DNA from: Siphonodentalium dalli | Lineage: Eukaryota; Mollusca; Scaphopoda; Gadilida; Siphonodentaliidae | Reading direction: 5' to 3' | DNA length: 64,000 bases | NCBI GenBank assembly: GCA_032622095.1 | Contig: CP136065.1 | Coordinates: forward strand, 244,589,474-244,653,473 | Shown: positions 1-10,080 of the stretch, in pieces | How positions within the stretch are numbered: the first letter of the stretch is position 1 | Layout: each line of letters starts with the position of its first letter | Notes under the pieces: generated by a model | What the model saw: only the letters and a program-made list of their open reading frames with translations | What the model was told of the DNA's origin: nothing | The model's database searches: none | Program-made: the position numbers and the translations under genes

Positions 1-52
1 CACTAAGTCAGTTTGATGCAAATTATACCGGGAACATCCTGTCAAATATATA

Positions 53-518
53 CAAGATGGCTGCCAAATGGCCACCGGAAGTGGAAATATGTCGTCTTTT
101 CACTAATAGCTTCTAGATCAGTTTCTGCTGATTTGAACCGGTTGAGAATTGTGAGTTTAGTTTGTATTTTTTTGTGTTTACTGATCATTGGAGCAAGGAA
201 ATATGGGGTCATATTCGCTACCTAGTCGCTACCTATCCCTCAAATATTCTATTTTATAGAACGCGGTATAAAATTTCACCCAAAAAAAAAAAATCACAAT
301 TTGGAATCTAGTCATATTTCAACAAGAAATGAGCAGAAATTTGTAATGTAAGTGAGGCATACCATTACCCATGAATATTCCAACTCACCGGAACAGAAAT
401 TGTTTCTTCAAAATGGCTGCCAAAATGGCCACCAAATTATGGAAATGGTAGATATTGCCTCAGCGTGCCATTAAATCGCTTACAAGTTGTGGATGATAGA
501 TACAATTCCATATTCTGC
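53..518 (+). repeat. Dispersed repeat, copy 1 (the other copy is inverted near 42.7 kb)
   Basis: This stretch aligns along most of its length with the reverse complement of 42670-43142. Both carry two 'aaaatggcYgccaaaatggc' blocks about 360 bases apart, a shared block reading aatcacaatttgg...tctagtcatatttca, and a shared atgaatattcca. The last 35 bases continue into the left arm of the adjoining fold-back element. No protein is supported. The class is unknown; it could be a non-autonomous DNA element or a larger composite repeat. Confidence 0.75.
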
Positions 519-1881
519 CTTCTATATATTGAATACTAACATGTCTGATGCACCGTGATTAATTGTTACTATTGTCACCACTGTCATTACCATAAATATT
601 AGATTTTTCTCTCTCAATCTTGACTTAAATATCGGCAAAATTTCACTTGTCAGGTTTGGACCATTTTTTTGTTTAATATGTAATTACCTTTGGTATGAAA
701 GGTGTTTAGTGTGCTGATCTATCTTAAATGTGTCACAGTGCGGTATTTATAGACCAATTTACTCAATTTCCATAATGACAACCAAATTTGGTGAAAAGTT
801 TATTTTTTATATGTATCCCGAACATTATTCTCCGCTGTTCCGAAAAATTGCTATATGACTATGGGTGTGGCGAATATGTATACAGGAAGTGACTGTATGG
901 CCAATTGTGAGATGAATAGGTATAGAAGGATTGACTTATGATCATGAACGTGGTGGTTATGTATAATGGAGTGACTAATAAAAGATAAAAAAAAATGTAT
1001 AGAAGGAGTGAATGTATGAACATGAATGTGGAGGGTATACATAAGTGTGATCATATATGGTCATGGGTGTGCGCTATGTATATATATCGAGAGGCTATGT
1101 TGTCATTGGTGATGTGCATAGGTATACATGGAGTGACTATATGGTCATGGTCGGGGTGTATATGTATATATTGAATGACTATTTGGCCATGGGTGTGGCG
1201 AATAGGTATACATTGAGTGACCGTATGGCCAATTGTGAGGTGAATATGTATACAAAGATTGACTTATGATCATGAACGTGGTGATTATGTATAATGGAGT
1301 GACTATAAGGTCATGGGTAATGTGTGGGAGTGTACCAGGTGTGCCTGTAAAGCCACTAATGGCTATATGGTCATTGTGGTATGATCGGGTATAACCAAGT
1401 GTGGCTGTATGGTCATGGGTCAGGTGTATAAAGTGATTGACTATATTGTCATTTGTTTGCTTATGTATATATGACTGGTACCTGGTGGGCTGTACATGTG
1501 TATATTCGGTATCTATAGTTTTCCGCAATAACTCAAAGCAGAATAGAATATTTAATTATCAGTTGTTGATTAACATGTATGTTTAATAACCAAGTGAGTC
1601 AAACTTTGCGACATTTTCTGAACAGCAGAAAATGTTTGATATTTTAAAATAGATCAAAGCAATGAACACCTTTAGTACCAAAGATAGTTACATTTTACTT
1701 GAAAAAAATGATCCAAACCTGAGAAATGATTTTTTTTCGATATTTATATCGGTTGTGGGAGAAAAATCTAATATTTCTGATAATGTCAGTGGTGACAGTA
1801 GTAACAATTAACCAAGGTGCATCAGACATGTTAGTATTATATGCATAAAAGGCAGAATAGCGAATTGTATACATCAACCAC
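486..1881. mobile_element. Large fold-back element with ~220-bp inverted arms
   Basis: The left arm (about 486-730) matches the reverse complement of the right arm (about 1645-1881) at roughly 80% by eye. Shared blocks include attctgcctt, actaacatgtctgatgcacc, ttaattgttacta, aaatattagatttttctc, caggtttgga and ggtactaaaggtgtt. The arms enclose a degenerate tandem array (850-1530). This fits a fold-back or long-TIR DNA element with a repetitive core. No transposase ORF is visible. ORFs here (for example 1145-1528 minus and 1841-2149 plus) are read-throughs of repeat sequence. Confidence 0.75.
850..1530. repeat. Degenerate tandem array in the core of the fold-back element
   Basis: Repeating phrases such as gtgactatatggtcatgggtg, gaataggtatacatt and gatcatgaacgtggtg recur every ~40 bases, with longer composite units (890-970 resembles 1225-1300). 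The units are diverged, so no exact period is claimed. ORFs on both strands are artefacts of the repeat. Confidence 0.7.
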
Positions 1882-1909
1882 GGCATACTACCGGGACAGC
1901 ACCTATGAC

Positions 1910-2203
1910 CTTTCATGTGTATTCATGCGCACAACACATTTTGAATCGGTAAAAGTGTGTTTTGTAGGTCACGTGACACCAACATGTGGTGTTATTTTAG
2001 CAGAAAAACAGTTTTCTGTCGTATATTTATACTACCGGAACAAATCCTATTTTACGGTTAAAAGTATGGGAATTAGGATGCGTTCTGGAAGTATATATTT
2101 CGGTGGAAAACATGATGTTCTGCTAAAATGTTGGTACCACGTGACCTAAACAACACGTTTACCGATTCGATTGATGCTGTCCACATGAATACAAATGAGA
2201 ATA
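1910..2203. mobile_element. MITE-like fold-back element with ~80-bp inverted arms
   Basis: The left arm (1910-2012) and right arm (2108-2203) are inverted copies. Both contain gtattcatg, gaatcggtaaa, aggtcacgtgRYacca and ttttagcagaa. Each arm carries a CACGTG E-box. The element is about 290 bp and has no coding capacity. The target-site duplication is not resolved. Confidence 0.75.
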
Positions 2204-2907
2204 CATAATATTGAAATCAATTACCATATATCACATGCCATTGTGTTTATATTCATATACATCGTCATCTCGATTAAATGTGTAGTAACTAGTAAGCATG
2301 ATGAATATTGTAATAACATTTTGATGCCGCGATGTTCTTTCTGGGTCAAGTTTGTCTTGTCACGTGATACGCCATGCATGATGGGTACCTAATTTCATTA
2401 TTTAGCCGATTCAAACAACCCTTCGCGATTGAATAAATAATTAAAAAGATTATGACGGAAATCTCACATGTCTAAAAATTATACTTATCAACAACGAATA
2501 GAACATCCACATAAATATTAATTCATATCCACAGCTTTATGATGCATACATGGAAAATGCAAGATATGTTTTTGTCACGTGACGTGTGTCATCTCTGCGT
2601 AAACATGTTTGCATTAAGTATCTGCAGTGAATATAAATGCATATAACATATATACCAAGTTACTACTTTTATAAAGATACTGTTATCTTCCACATGGACT
2701 GTGCTATGAAATGTCATAAATGAACGTACCTTAATAGTCGAATTAATTAAAATCCCATCACACAGTTATTCCAAAACACTGAAAAAGTCACATCTCAAAC
2801 AATACATTTCATACGCATGTGAACGTCTCTCAGTAGCGGGGTCATATGTCATGTCAAAGGTCGCTCAAGTGTTGTCATACCTTATAACCTTATGTAACCT
2901 TATGTTG
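2204..2907. other. Gene-free stretch with CACGTG sites
   Basis: No ORF of interest. Two further CACGTG boxes lie at 2359-2368 (gtcacgtgat) and 2574-2583 (gtcacgtgac). The rest is AT-rich unique-looking sequence. Confidence 0.6.
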
Positions 2908-3206
2908 TTAGTGGACGCTAGCTTCTATATATGCCACTATATCCACCTCTGATTCTTCATCTTCTATTTCTCCGAACTCTCCTGAATTTTTGTTTTTTGT
3001 TTGACTGATCGTATCAGGGTCTGTCAGCCTCAATTCAGCCTTGAAATTTAATTTAATTTCATGGTCCTGCCAATGGTAATCGGGATTGTTTTTGAATGAA
3101 TTCATGTCTTCTGCATAGACGACTTTTTCTGCTAGATGATTCCATGGCTCCACCACTCTTAGGCTGAATGAGTATTTCCTCACATCCCTGTTTGCTCCTT
3201 CCAGAA
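2908..3206 (-). pseudogene. LINE reverse transcriptase, C-terminal scrap
   Basis: The minus-strand ORF opens with NRDVRKYSFSLRVVEPWN and runs on through LAEKVV and NSFKNN. This is the typical post-RT tail of jockey/CR1-type non-LTR retrotransposon ORF2 proteins, in which a conserved 'FF..RVV..WN.LP..VV.A.s...FK..ld.hW' block follows the polymerase. The preceding polymerase core is absent, so only the C-terminal ~95 residues survive. The acidic tail (GEIEDEESEVD) is unusual and may be specific to this copy. The upstream boundary near 3206 is where similarity fades. The fragment has no neighbouring element parts and is a dead relic. Family assignment is moderate and clade is not determinable. 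Confidence 0.6.
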
Positions 3207-3715
3207 ATATATAATATCAGAAAACCAAGGTGCGATAATCAAATTTGCCCCGCCTTACTTATATATATATATCAGTACAACTTTTCTAAACCACATGATG
3301 TTATTCCCACACAAATGCAATTAATCGCAATTTATAAATATGTAGGATGCGGGCGTCATCACCTATTTATTGATATCTATATATTATCTTTATGTATATT
3401 AAACCACGCATTAATTCATAATGCACGAAGTGTCAAACAGGGGGGGTGACAGAATAGGAATTCTCGCTCATCACCTAATTATTTGATATGTTTGTCATTA
3501 CGTATAACCCCCTAAAATATCAAAACCCCTGTTACGATATCTCACCCCAAAAAAACCCTTTACTCGGCAGGATTTAAGTTTGTTTTTTATTTATTATTGA
3601 TATATATATTCTAACGGATCAGAACCTTTTTCTTTGTTAAAAGTATGGCAAATAGGTGCTGTTACATCATTGTTGACCCGTAGATGCCCGAATGATCCAA
3701 TTTCGGTAACCAGTT
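3207..3715. other. AT-rich spacer without recognisable genes
   Basis: Simple AT-rich DNA with short TA runs near 3260 and 3600. Nothing coding or structured is recognised. Confidence 0.6.
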
Positions 3716-3868
3716 GGTGTGTTGGTGCCAGTCCAGGCAGCCGGGTTCGGTGTTCGATGTGTATTGGTGTCAGTCCAGGAAGCCGGTTCGGTGTGTTGGT
3801 CTCAGTTCAGGAAGCCGGTTCGGTGTTCGGTGTATTGGTGTCAGTCCAGGCAGCCGGTTCGGTGTTCG
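3716..3868. repeat. Short minisatellite, 4 units of ~33-41 bp
   Basis: The unit is centred on ttggtgtcagtccagg followed by agccggttcggtg. Starts fall at about 3722, 3763, 3796 and 3834, with unequal spacing due to partial deletions. ORFs across it (such as 3634-4125 plus) are incidental. Confidence 0.8.
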
Positions 3869-4127
3869 TGTACCCGATCTTAACCATTTCGAGACCGGAG
3901 CTTCCTGAAATTTGGCGAAAACCCTGTGCCAATGTATCCTCTTATATATGCGAGCCTCTCATATATAAGAGACTACACACGCATTTGCCTAACAATATTT
4001 ACATCGACAATGTAAGCCAGTGGAATCTCTTATATATGCGATACACCATATGGGAGACTCGCATACAAAGGCCTCTGGGGGGAAATGCGAGATATACCAT
4101 TATTTCACTGGCTCAGGATATTTAATG

Positions 4128-4172
4128 ATGCACCAGCGCTGCTCCCGTCGTGGACGATAATTGAAGGGTTAA
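4128..4172. repeat. ~40-bp dispersed motif (left copy)
   Basis: The block tttaatgatgcaccagcg, ctcccgtcgtg and gaagggttaag recurs at 44115-44150 and 58752-58792, and inverted at 55741-55785. It may be the terminus of a repeat family that is otherwise lost at the other sites. Confidence 0.6.
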
Positions 4173-4180
4173 GTTATCAG

Positions 4181-4454
4181 CAAGCCTTGAAATAGTGAGC
4201 CAAGCCTTTATTTGTTATGCCTGTCATTTGCAGAATGAGATTCCCAGAGGGTGAATTTAGTGATGCTATCCCGCACAGCGGGCTAGCATAACCAAATTCA
4301 CCGTCTGTGAACCTCATTCTGCTAAGGCATAAGCAGAATGAGGTCCACAGAGGGTGAATTTGGTGATGCTAGCCCGCTGTGTGAGATAGCATCACTAAAT
4401 TCACCCTCTGGGGACCTAATTCTGTAAATGACAGGCTCACAATTTCAGGGCTTG
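4181..4454. mobile_element. Palindromic MITE, TIR CAAGCCTTGAAATA, two cores
   Basis: The ends are caagccttgaaatagtg and its near complement atttcagggcttg. Inside are two consecutive ~93-bp near-perfect palindromes (4230-4322 and 4333-4425), each running gcagaatgag...gagggtgaattt...cattctgc. Further members lie at 29557-29896 and 55560-55729. Each core could extrude as a long hairpin. No ORF. Confidence 0.85.
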
Positions 4455-4532
4455 GTTATCAGACCAGACACCCCTTTGTCATAATGGCATAACACATAAA
4501 ACAAATTAGGCGAAAAGCATTTAATGTATGAG

Positions 4533-4675
4533 AAGAATCACACCATTCGAACGCCCGCGCCTCTGAGGTAATCACACCATTCGAACGCCCGCGCCTCTGA
4601 CGTAATCACACCATTCGAATGCGCACGCCTCTGACATAATCACAACAGTTTACTGTCGAACGCCTGCGCCTCTGG
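4533..4675. repeat. 34-bp tandem repeat overlapping the end of the cysteine-rich exon (left copy)
   Basis: About four units of acaccattcgaacgcccg plus cgcctctgacgtaatc. The proximal unit (4642-4675) overlaps the last codons of the minus-strand exon, encoding RGAGVRQ before a stop. The array therefore looks like an expansion of the coding 3' end. The right copy (55345-55479) has the same organisation. Confidence 0.8.
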
Positions 4676-4864
4676 AGTATTTCGTTTTCCATATTACGTC
4701 CCAGCCGTTAGCACACAACCTTAGATGGAGATCGGAGTATCCCTCCGGACAGTCACCGACGCAGATTGGACCAATGCCACTATAAGAGGCTTTGCATGGT
4801 GTATAGCAGAGTCCCATACTAAACTCCTTCCCGGATGGGCACACTGAGGACACCAGGGCAGCTG
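4650..4864 (-). pseudogene. Exon-like ORF for a six-cysteine module (left copy)
   Basis: The minus-strand frame encodes about 67-71 residues with cysteines spaced C-x10-C-x3-C-x10-C-x3-C-x11-C, including MGLCYTPC, GIGPIC and CPEGYSD. On the minus strand it is directly preceded by aataatttacag, a good splice acceptor, and the frame is open from that AG, so it looks like an internal or terminal exon rather than a free-standing gene. It resembles repeated GLCY..C..GPxC..CPxG cysteine-rich modules of secreted or surface proteins in various eukaryotes, although I cannot name the family. Compared with the right copy all six cysteines are kept, but about a dozen codons differ. It could be an exon of a living gene, but no partner exons with clear donor sites were found, so it is listed as a gene fragment. 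Confidence 0.5.
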
Positions 4865-4985
4865 TAAATTATTCAAATACAACTTTAACCCTTCATATAC
4901 TGAATGGATTATCCCACTCAGTCATAAAAGTAAACATTAGAATGATCTATTATTCATTTGGATGTTTATGAAAAATAAGCAGATG

Positions 4986-5157
4986 ACACGGGGGGGGCTG
5001 GTCAGGAAAACAATCACGGATACAAGGTGGAAATTTTTTGTTTTTCAGTTTTTGGGGACCCACCACCCCGGGAGCGTAAGTTTTTTCCACCCAGGTCTGG
5101 GAGACCCACTCGGGACCGTAAGTTTTTTCCACCCAGGTCTAGGACACCCACCCCCGA
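4986..5157. mobile_element. G/C-bounded short element inside the left duplicated unit
   Basis: It starts in a G run (4990-4997) and ends in cacccccg. Inside are gatacaaggtgg, ggggacccaccaccccggg and two ttttttccacccaggtc blocks about 49 bases apart. Its counterpart is 54855-55026 inverted. Related sequences, also bounded by G and C homopolymers, are at 53535-53620, 61266-61404 and 62020-62148. Non-coding. Confidence 0.55.
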
Positions 5158-5314
5158 AATTGATGAAAATCTTGTAAATTCTACTATATAATGTGTTGTT
5201 GGCAGGGTAAGGGTCCCTCATTGTGTCTGCATTGGAACTGAGAGAATGCTGATCAAGTACTCCCAAAAAAAAATAAACAAAGCATATGTTTGAAAAATAT
5301 GCCAACAAAACCAT
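5157..5314 (-). pseudogene. Signal-peptide-like reading frame (left copy)
   Basis: From an in-frame ATG near 5314 the minus strand encodes a hydrophobic stretch (MVLLAYFSNICFVYFF...) followed by a polar segment with QHSLSS, DTMRDPYPANN and SRIYK, until the frame enters the G-rich element at about 5157. The right copy (54691-54850) keeps the same frame with few changes but has lost this ATG. The arrangement (secretory leader, then an intron-like gap holding a small element, then a cysteine-rich exon) suggests a two-exon secreted protein. No clear GT donor is seen except possibly one at the edge of the G-rich element, so this is an inference. Confidence 0.35.
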
Positions 5315-5734
5315 TGACAAAACCCAAATATTTAGCGTTATAAAGGTAAAATACCCACTCTAACAGGATAGTTGTGTCCTTTATTAGCAATAGGTTAAAA
5401 TATGTGCTTGTGTAAAGTAAAAACACCATCAATGTGATTAAATAAACACAGTTGCAGTCCTCTCCATGTGGGAAATCACTGGTGAGCAATGAGGAGGAGC
5501 TCCCCTTAAAATCATTCTAAGCGAGTGGCGAGTAGCTCTCCTACAAAATGTCGAGGCGAGTAGTATCCCAGCAGGAGATGCCGCAGGGGAGAATACGGAG
5601 GGGGTCAGGGGGTCTCCCTCGGAAAATTTAGAAAATTAGATGCTCTGAGATTGAATCTGGAGCCTTTCAATGCTCCAATCAGTGAACAACACGTTATTAT
5701 GTGACTTAAGTCATTGTAGTCATGTATCGACATC

Positions 5735-6586
5735 GACCTTTGTAAAAATCTGTCTTCTCTATATAGCGACGACAATTTTTGCGGGGTAATATCAGTTTTA
5801 CACGGGGCATACGAGATTGTTATGACCTTTGCAAAATCTGTCTTCTTTATATAGCGACCACAATTTTTGCGGGGTAATATCAGTTTTACACGGGGCATAC
5901 GAGATTGTTATGACCTTTGTAAAAATCTGTCTTCTCTATATAGCGACGACAATTTTTGCGGGGTAATATCAGTTTTACACGGGGCATACGAAATTGTTAT
6001 GACCTTTGTAAAATCTGTCTTCTCTATATAGCGACGACAATTTTTGCGGGGTAATATCAGTTTTACACGGGGCATACGAGATTGTTATGACCTTTGTAAA
6101 ATCTGTCTTCTCTATATAGCGACGACAATTTTTGCGGGGTAATATCAGTTTTACACGGGGCATACGAGATTGTTATGAACTTTGTAAAATCTGTCTTCTT
6201 TATATATAGCGACGATAATTTTTGCGGTGTAATATCAGTTTTACACGGGGCATACGAGATTGTTATGACCTTTGTAAAATCTGTCTTCTGTATATAGCGA
6301 CGACAATTTTTGCGGGGTAATATAAGTTTTACACGGGGCATACGAGATTGTTATGACCTTTGTAAAATCTGTCTTCTTTATATAGCGACGACAATTTTTG
6401 CGGTGTAATATCAGTTTTACACGGGGCATACGAGATTGTTATGACCTTTGTAAAATCTGTTTTCTCTATATAGCGACGACATTTTTTGCGGGGTAATATC
6501 AGTTTTACAAGGGGCATACGATTTTGTTATGACCCTTGTAAAACATATCTTCTCTATATAGCGACGACATTTTTTGCAGGGTAATA
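5735..6586. repeat. 88-bp tandem array, about 9.7 units
   Basis: The unit begins gacctttgtaaaatctgtc, continues ttctctatatagcgacgacaa, then tttttgcggggtaatatc and agttttacacggggcatac. Units are highly similar, with mostly single-base differences; the unit near 6195 has an extra TATA and both end units are more diverged. 88 is not a multiple of 3, so the overlapping minus-strand ORFs that all contain MPRVKLILPRKNC simply restart each unit and are not genes. There is no spacer diversity, so it is not a CRISPR array. Confidence 0.95.
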
Positions 6587-7724
6587 CGAAATAATTGTTT
6601 CCTGTTTAGTTAACATATATCGAACAAGAACAGCGGGATACGGCGTGATATGGCCCTTGTGGAATAATGATGCCTAAGAAGGCTTAAAATTCTACAGAGG
6701 GGATAAACACTGATATGCATCTTTGCTCCTTGAGCAAATAAGAAGGTAATATATTTGAGTGACGTTCTCAACGGAACCCAGTGTTTGCACTTTTGTAAAC
6801 CAATCGGGACGCACGGTCGGACATGCTGATTACTATATTCCTCCCAAATCTATCGAGACGACCCCACCCCATAAAGTGAAATATTTACCGCTATGGTCAC
6901 ACTCAAGATTATATCACATATTGTTGTAAGTGAAACAATGTTATACATATGAATTATCGTATTTGTGTGTAATTGTAGTTAATGTTCATTGTATGTAATA
7001 CAATTATATGGGGAGAGACCCTTTGTAAGTTGCAAAACTTATGTCTCAATCTCGTTGCGTTATTATGCAACGCTAAGAAAGGAATGCCCAAAATCGTGTA
7101 CATCATCTCGTTGTTAACAATGGTAAGCGCCTAAAATATATTGTCATGGATCAGTTACATGGGTGCTATGTATTAACGTAAGAACTGTTTTGCATTCAAT
7201 GAAATACTATTAAAATAAGACAATATATAGGATCGAAGTGAATTGAATTGTTTTGTGAACAGTGAGATACTGTAACAACGATTACATATTAATCAAGTAA
7301 TTGCTCATGTTTCTGTTGTTGACGTTAATGTGCCAAAGCACGAACACGATTACATGAAATACGTATATTCATATTTTCAGACGGCATATGGTTTGAAAAG
7401 TGTCACATGACATAAATTACGTACAGGGTGAATGAGCGAGACTGGTTTAGAGATCGTCCTGCGTTATTCTTCTGCATAACAGGACAGTCCATTAATTGCT
7501 CACGTCTCTATTAAATCATTATATTCACCAGAATGAGATAAAGGCGTATAGTTGTATACCTTACTCGTATTTAAATTCGCGCAGTACTATTTTTCGCTCA
7601 GTTCTGAATTCGCGCACTTTAAATTCGCGCACCTAGCTGCGCGAATTCAAACATGACAAGAATAATTTCTTAATATTTATGTGACATGTTCGTATATCTT
7701 GGAGCTGATGACAATTTCGATTCT
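6587..7724. other. Gene-free region with repeated AATTCGCGCA near its end
   Basis: No ORF is supported. Between 7568 and 7650 the decamer aattcgcgca (or close variants) occurs four times, ending in an inverted pair around cctagc (7622-7650). A cgcgcagtactattttt phrase here recurs at 51312. Otherwise AT-rich DNA. Confidence 0.6.
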
Positions 7725-8232
7725 TAAGTAAGTAAGTAAATATTTTATTATGGCATATCATCATAAAATGTGTTACACATATATAATTAAATAATAAACA
7801 ATAATATGTCATATGGTGGTGGCATGACCATAGGGTCGTCTTCCTGCCGCCACCATTTGGAAACGGAAAATATGGACAAAAATATGGAAGATATACAAAT
7901 TTATACAAAATTGGCATTTATGCAAAATTGACATACTGGGTGGGGTTCAAACCATATAATATAATGAAATAATAATGACACATTTGTGTGTGTCTGCGTT
8001 GTTTACAATTTGATTAAAAAAAATTAATCTTTAGCTATAAAGTTCAAAAATAAATCTGTTCAAACTAGACAATGTTCTAATCAGTTTGCACCAAATAGTT
8101 AATATTTGCACTGAATATAGGCACTCAACAACACAGAAGATTGAAAAAAACAAATATCTACATGCATATATACACATAAGCGCATACATACATGCATTTA
8201 CATATATATATATATTCATCAGGCACATCTTC

Positions 8233-9610
8233 TCATTTTTTTAAATTCATTTTACTAATGAGAGAAGGTCGTTTTATAGTTATAATTTCTTTCCTTATGG
8301 GAAGTTCAATTCCAAAAGTTAGAGTTAATTCTATCTTTTTAGTACAATCTGGACAAAACTTGTTTTTGCACTTAATATTCGAAGAATAATTGTCAATAAT
8401 TGATTTGGTAAATTTGTTCTTAAAGCCTGGCTTCGATTGGATATTATGTAGAGTAACGTCAAGAGTGTTCCAAATTTTTGGAAATTCATGGATGGGTAGT
8501 TTTTCAGTGAATTTAATGCGAGCCCTTGTTTCCTGTATTTTTCCTGAGGACCTAGTACTCATACTCGGATGTTTATATATTCTAAAACTATTAACAAATG
8601 ATTTGGGAACATTTACATATTTCCAGTCGTGCATAAATAGACATATCCGATGCATATACTCATCCTGCAGCTTCATAATGTTATTAGATTTAAATAATGG
8701 TTCGGTGTGACTATTGTAGCGTTTTTTATTAATAGCTCGAATTGCCTTTTTCTGAAGTACAATAACTTGATTTTGAGTACTTGCATTTCCCCATAACTCA
8801 ATTCCATAAAGAATGTGAGAATGTACTAAGGTAAGATATAGCATTCTAAGACAATCGAAAGAAAGGAAATTTTTTACTCGATTTATAGCATAAAGAGAAT
8901 TAGAAATTTTCGCACAAACAGCTTTCACATGGTATTCAAATATCAGATGTTCATCTATGTGAATACCTAAAAATTTGAAAGATTTTTCTTGACAATCGGA
9001 TCCTATCCTTTCAATCGGCTGTTTATTTATATTCAACATTCTATTTGCAACTAAATACGGGCCATTTATTGGTTGTATCACCATATATTTAGTCTTATTT
9101 CTATTTAATGATAGTTTGTTTGCTCTACACCAAGTACTCAATTTTTCAAGCTCTTTGTTGAAGTAGTCATACAAATACTCAAGGTTGTGATGTGAAGAAT
9201 ACACAGTTGTGTCATCAGCAAAGGATAAAAGTGATAGGTTATTAGATCTGTGCATATCATTAACATAGACCAGAAAAAGAATCGGACCTGCAACAGATCC
9301 CTGGGGGACTCCACATGTAATTGGCAGTTTAGAAGAAACCATACCTTCCAGTTCCACACATTGGTATCTATTTGTCAGATAATTTCTAAACCACTCATTG
9401 GCTTTGCCTCTTATTCCATAAGAATCAAGTTTATTTAGCAAAATTTCATGATTTATTGTGTCAAAAGCTTTGGAAAAATCAATAAATACAGATAGCGTAC
9501 AATCTTTATCCTTCTTATCATTATTCAAACCCACATCATAGAGTAGCTTCAAAATTGGATGAATTGTTGAATGATCTTTTCTAAACCCATATTGATTATG
9601 ATAGAGAGTA
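8233..9610 (-). pseudogene. LINE ORF2 reverse transcriptase, palm to C-terminus
   Basis: The 439-residue open stretch (8233-9552) extends in frame upstream to about 9610. Visible RT motifs are VFIDFSKAFDTINH (residues 22-35), GVPQGSVAGPILFLVYVND (81-99) and the catalytic FADDT (111-115), then LSLNRNKTKYMVI and FLGIHID of the thumb/connection region. A Cys cluster KCKNKFCPDC lies near the C-terminus. It would copy element RNA at a nicked target. It is separated from its own N-terminal part by a one-base frameshift in a poly-T run near 9610-9618, so it cannot be made as a whole. The catalytic core itself is otherwise uninterrupted, suggesting fairly recent inactivation. Clade within the jockey/CR1 supergroup is uncertain. 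Confidence 0.85.
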
Positions 9611-9952
9611 TCATGTTTATTTAAAAAAACAACTTAGTCTGTGAGATACAATTTTTTCTAAGATTTTAGAAAAAATGGGCAGAATACTTATTGGGCGATA
9701 ATTTCCCATTATCTTTTGGTCGCCTGATTTGAAGAGGGGTATAACTTTTGCTATCTTCATGTCTTCTGGAACAATTCCTGTTTCCATTGAGAGATTGAAA
9801 ATATGACATAAGGGTTGTGAAATTTCCGAGATAACTTTCTTCATAATGAAAGAGCTAAGACCATCTTTGTCAATGCTGTGCTTCCCTTTACTTAAGGAAA
9901 CCGTTGTATGAATTTCTTCCGGTGTAGTGGGATGAAAAAAAGATTGTTTCAC
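9609..9952 (-). pseudogene. LINE ORF2, RT fingers segment
   Basis: Encodes the region before the RT palm: HSIDKDGLSSFIMKK, IAKVIPLFKSGD and MGNYRPISILPIFSKILEKI, which are diagnostic of non-LTR reverse transcriptases. It ends at a TAA created by the frameshift that separates it from 8233-9610. Further upstream (9888-10070) a different frame carries NKYSSYL-like linker sequence, showing at least one more frameshift. Confidence 0.8.
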
Positions 9953-10080
9953 TACAAGGTGTAGGTAAGTATGAAGAGTATTTGTTACAAGTTTGTGATA
10001 TTTTCTCAGCCGCTAGAGACTTTTCTGGTACAGGTCGATTTGGATCGGTATTGGACTCTGGATTCCCCAAAAGTCATCTC

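Larger units (their letters stand above)
3973..5460 (-). repeat. ~1.4 kb duplicated unit, left copy (inverted partner 54547-55935)
   Basis: Read on the minus strand, this unit is collinear with 54547-55935 on the plus strand. Homology starts at the tacacacgcatttgcc end and stops at gattaaataaacacagtt. In minus-strand order it holds a signal-peptide-like reading frame, a G-rich insertion, a conserved splice acceptor with a six-cysteine exon, a 34-bp tandem repeat, a palindromic MITE and a terminal part rich in atatataagag motifs. The left copy is longer, partly because it has two palindrome cores where the right has one. Either a transposable element carrying exons or an inverted segmental duplication of a gene fragment would fit. 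Confidence 0.85.
7725..10080 (-). mobile_element. 5'-truncated LINE (jockey/CR1-type), minus strand
   Basis: A non-LTR retrotransposon relic. It comprises RT ORF parts (9609-9952 and 8233-9610), a ~500-base 3' UTR, and a 3' end at 7725-7740 made of a short acttacttactt tandem tail preceded by aataaa on the minus strand. Tails of short tandem repeats rather than poly-A are typical of CR1/L2/RTE-group LINEs. The endonuclease domain is missing. Sequence upstream of 9952 (to about 10080) still resembles ORF2 linker but is frame-shifted. Target-site duplications were not identified. Confidence 0.85.

Noticed and set aside
1145-1528. 127-codon minus-strand ORF
   Set aside because: It lies in the degenerate tandem array of the fold-back element and translates repeat units; no domain.
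5735-6586. CRISPR-like regular array
   Set aside because: The whole 88-bp unit is repeated with no variable spacers, no cas genes are present and the context is eukaryotic.
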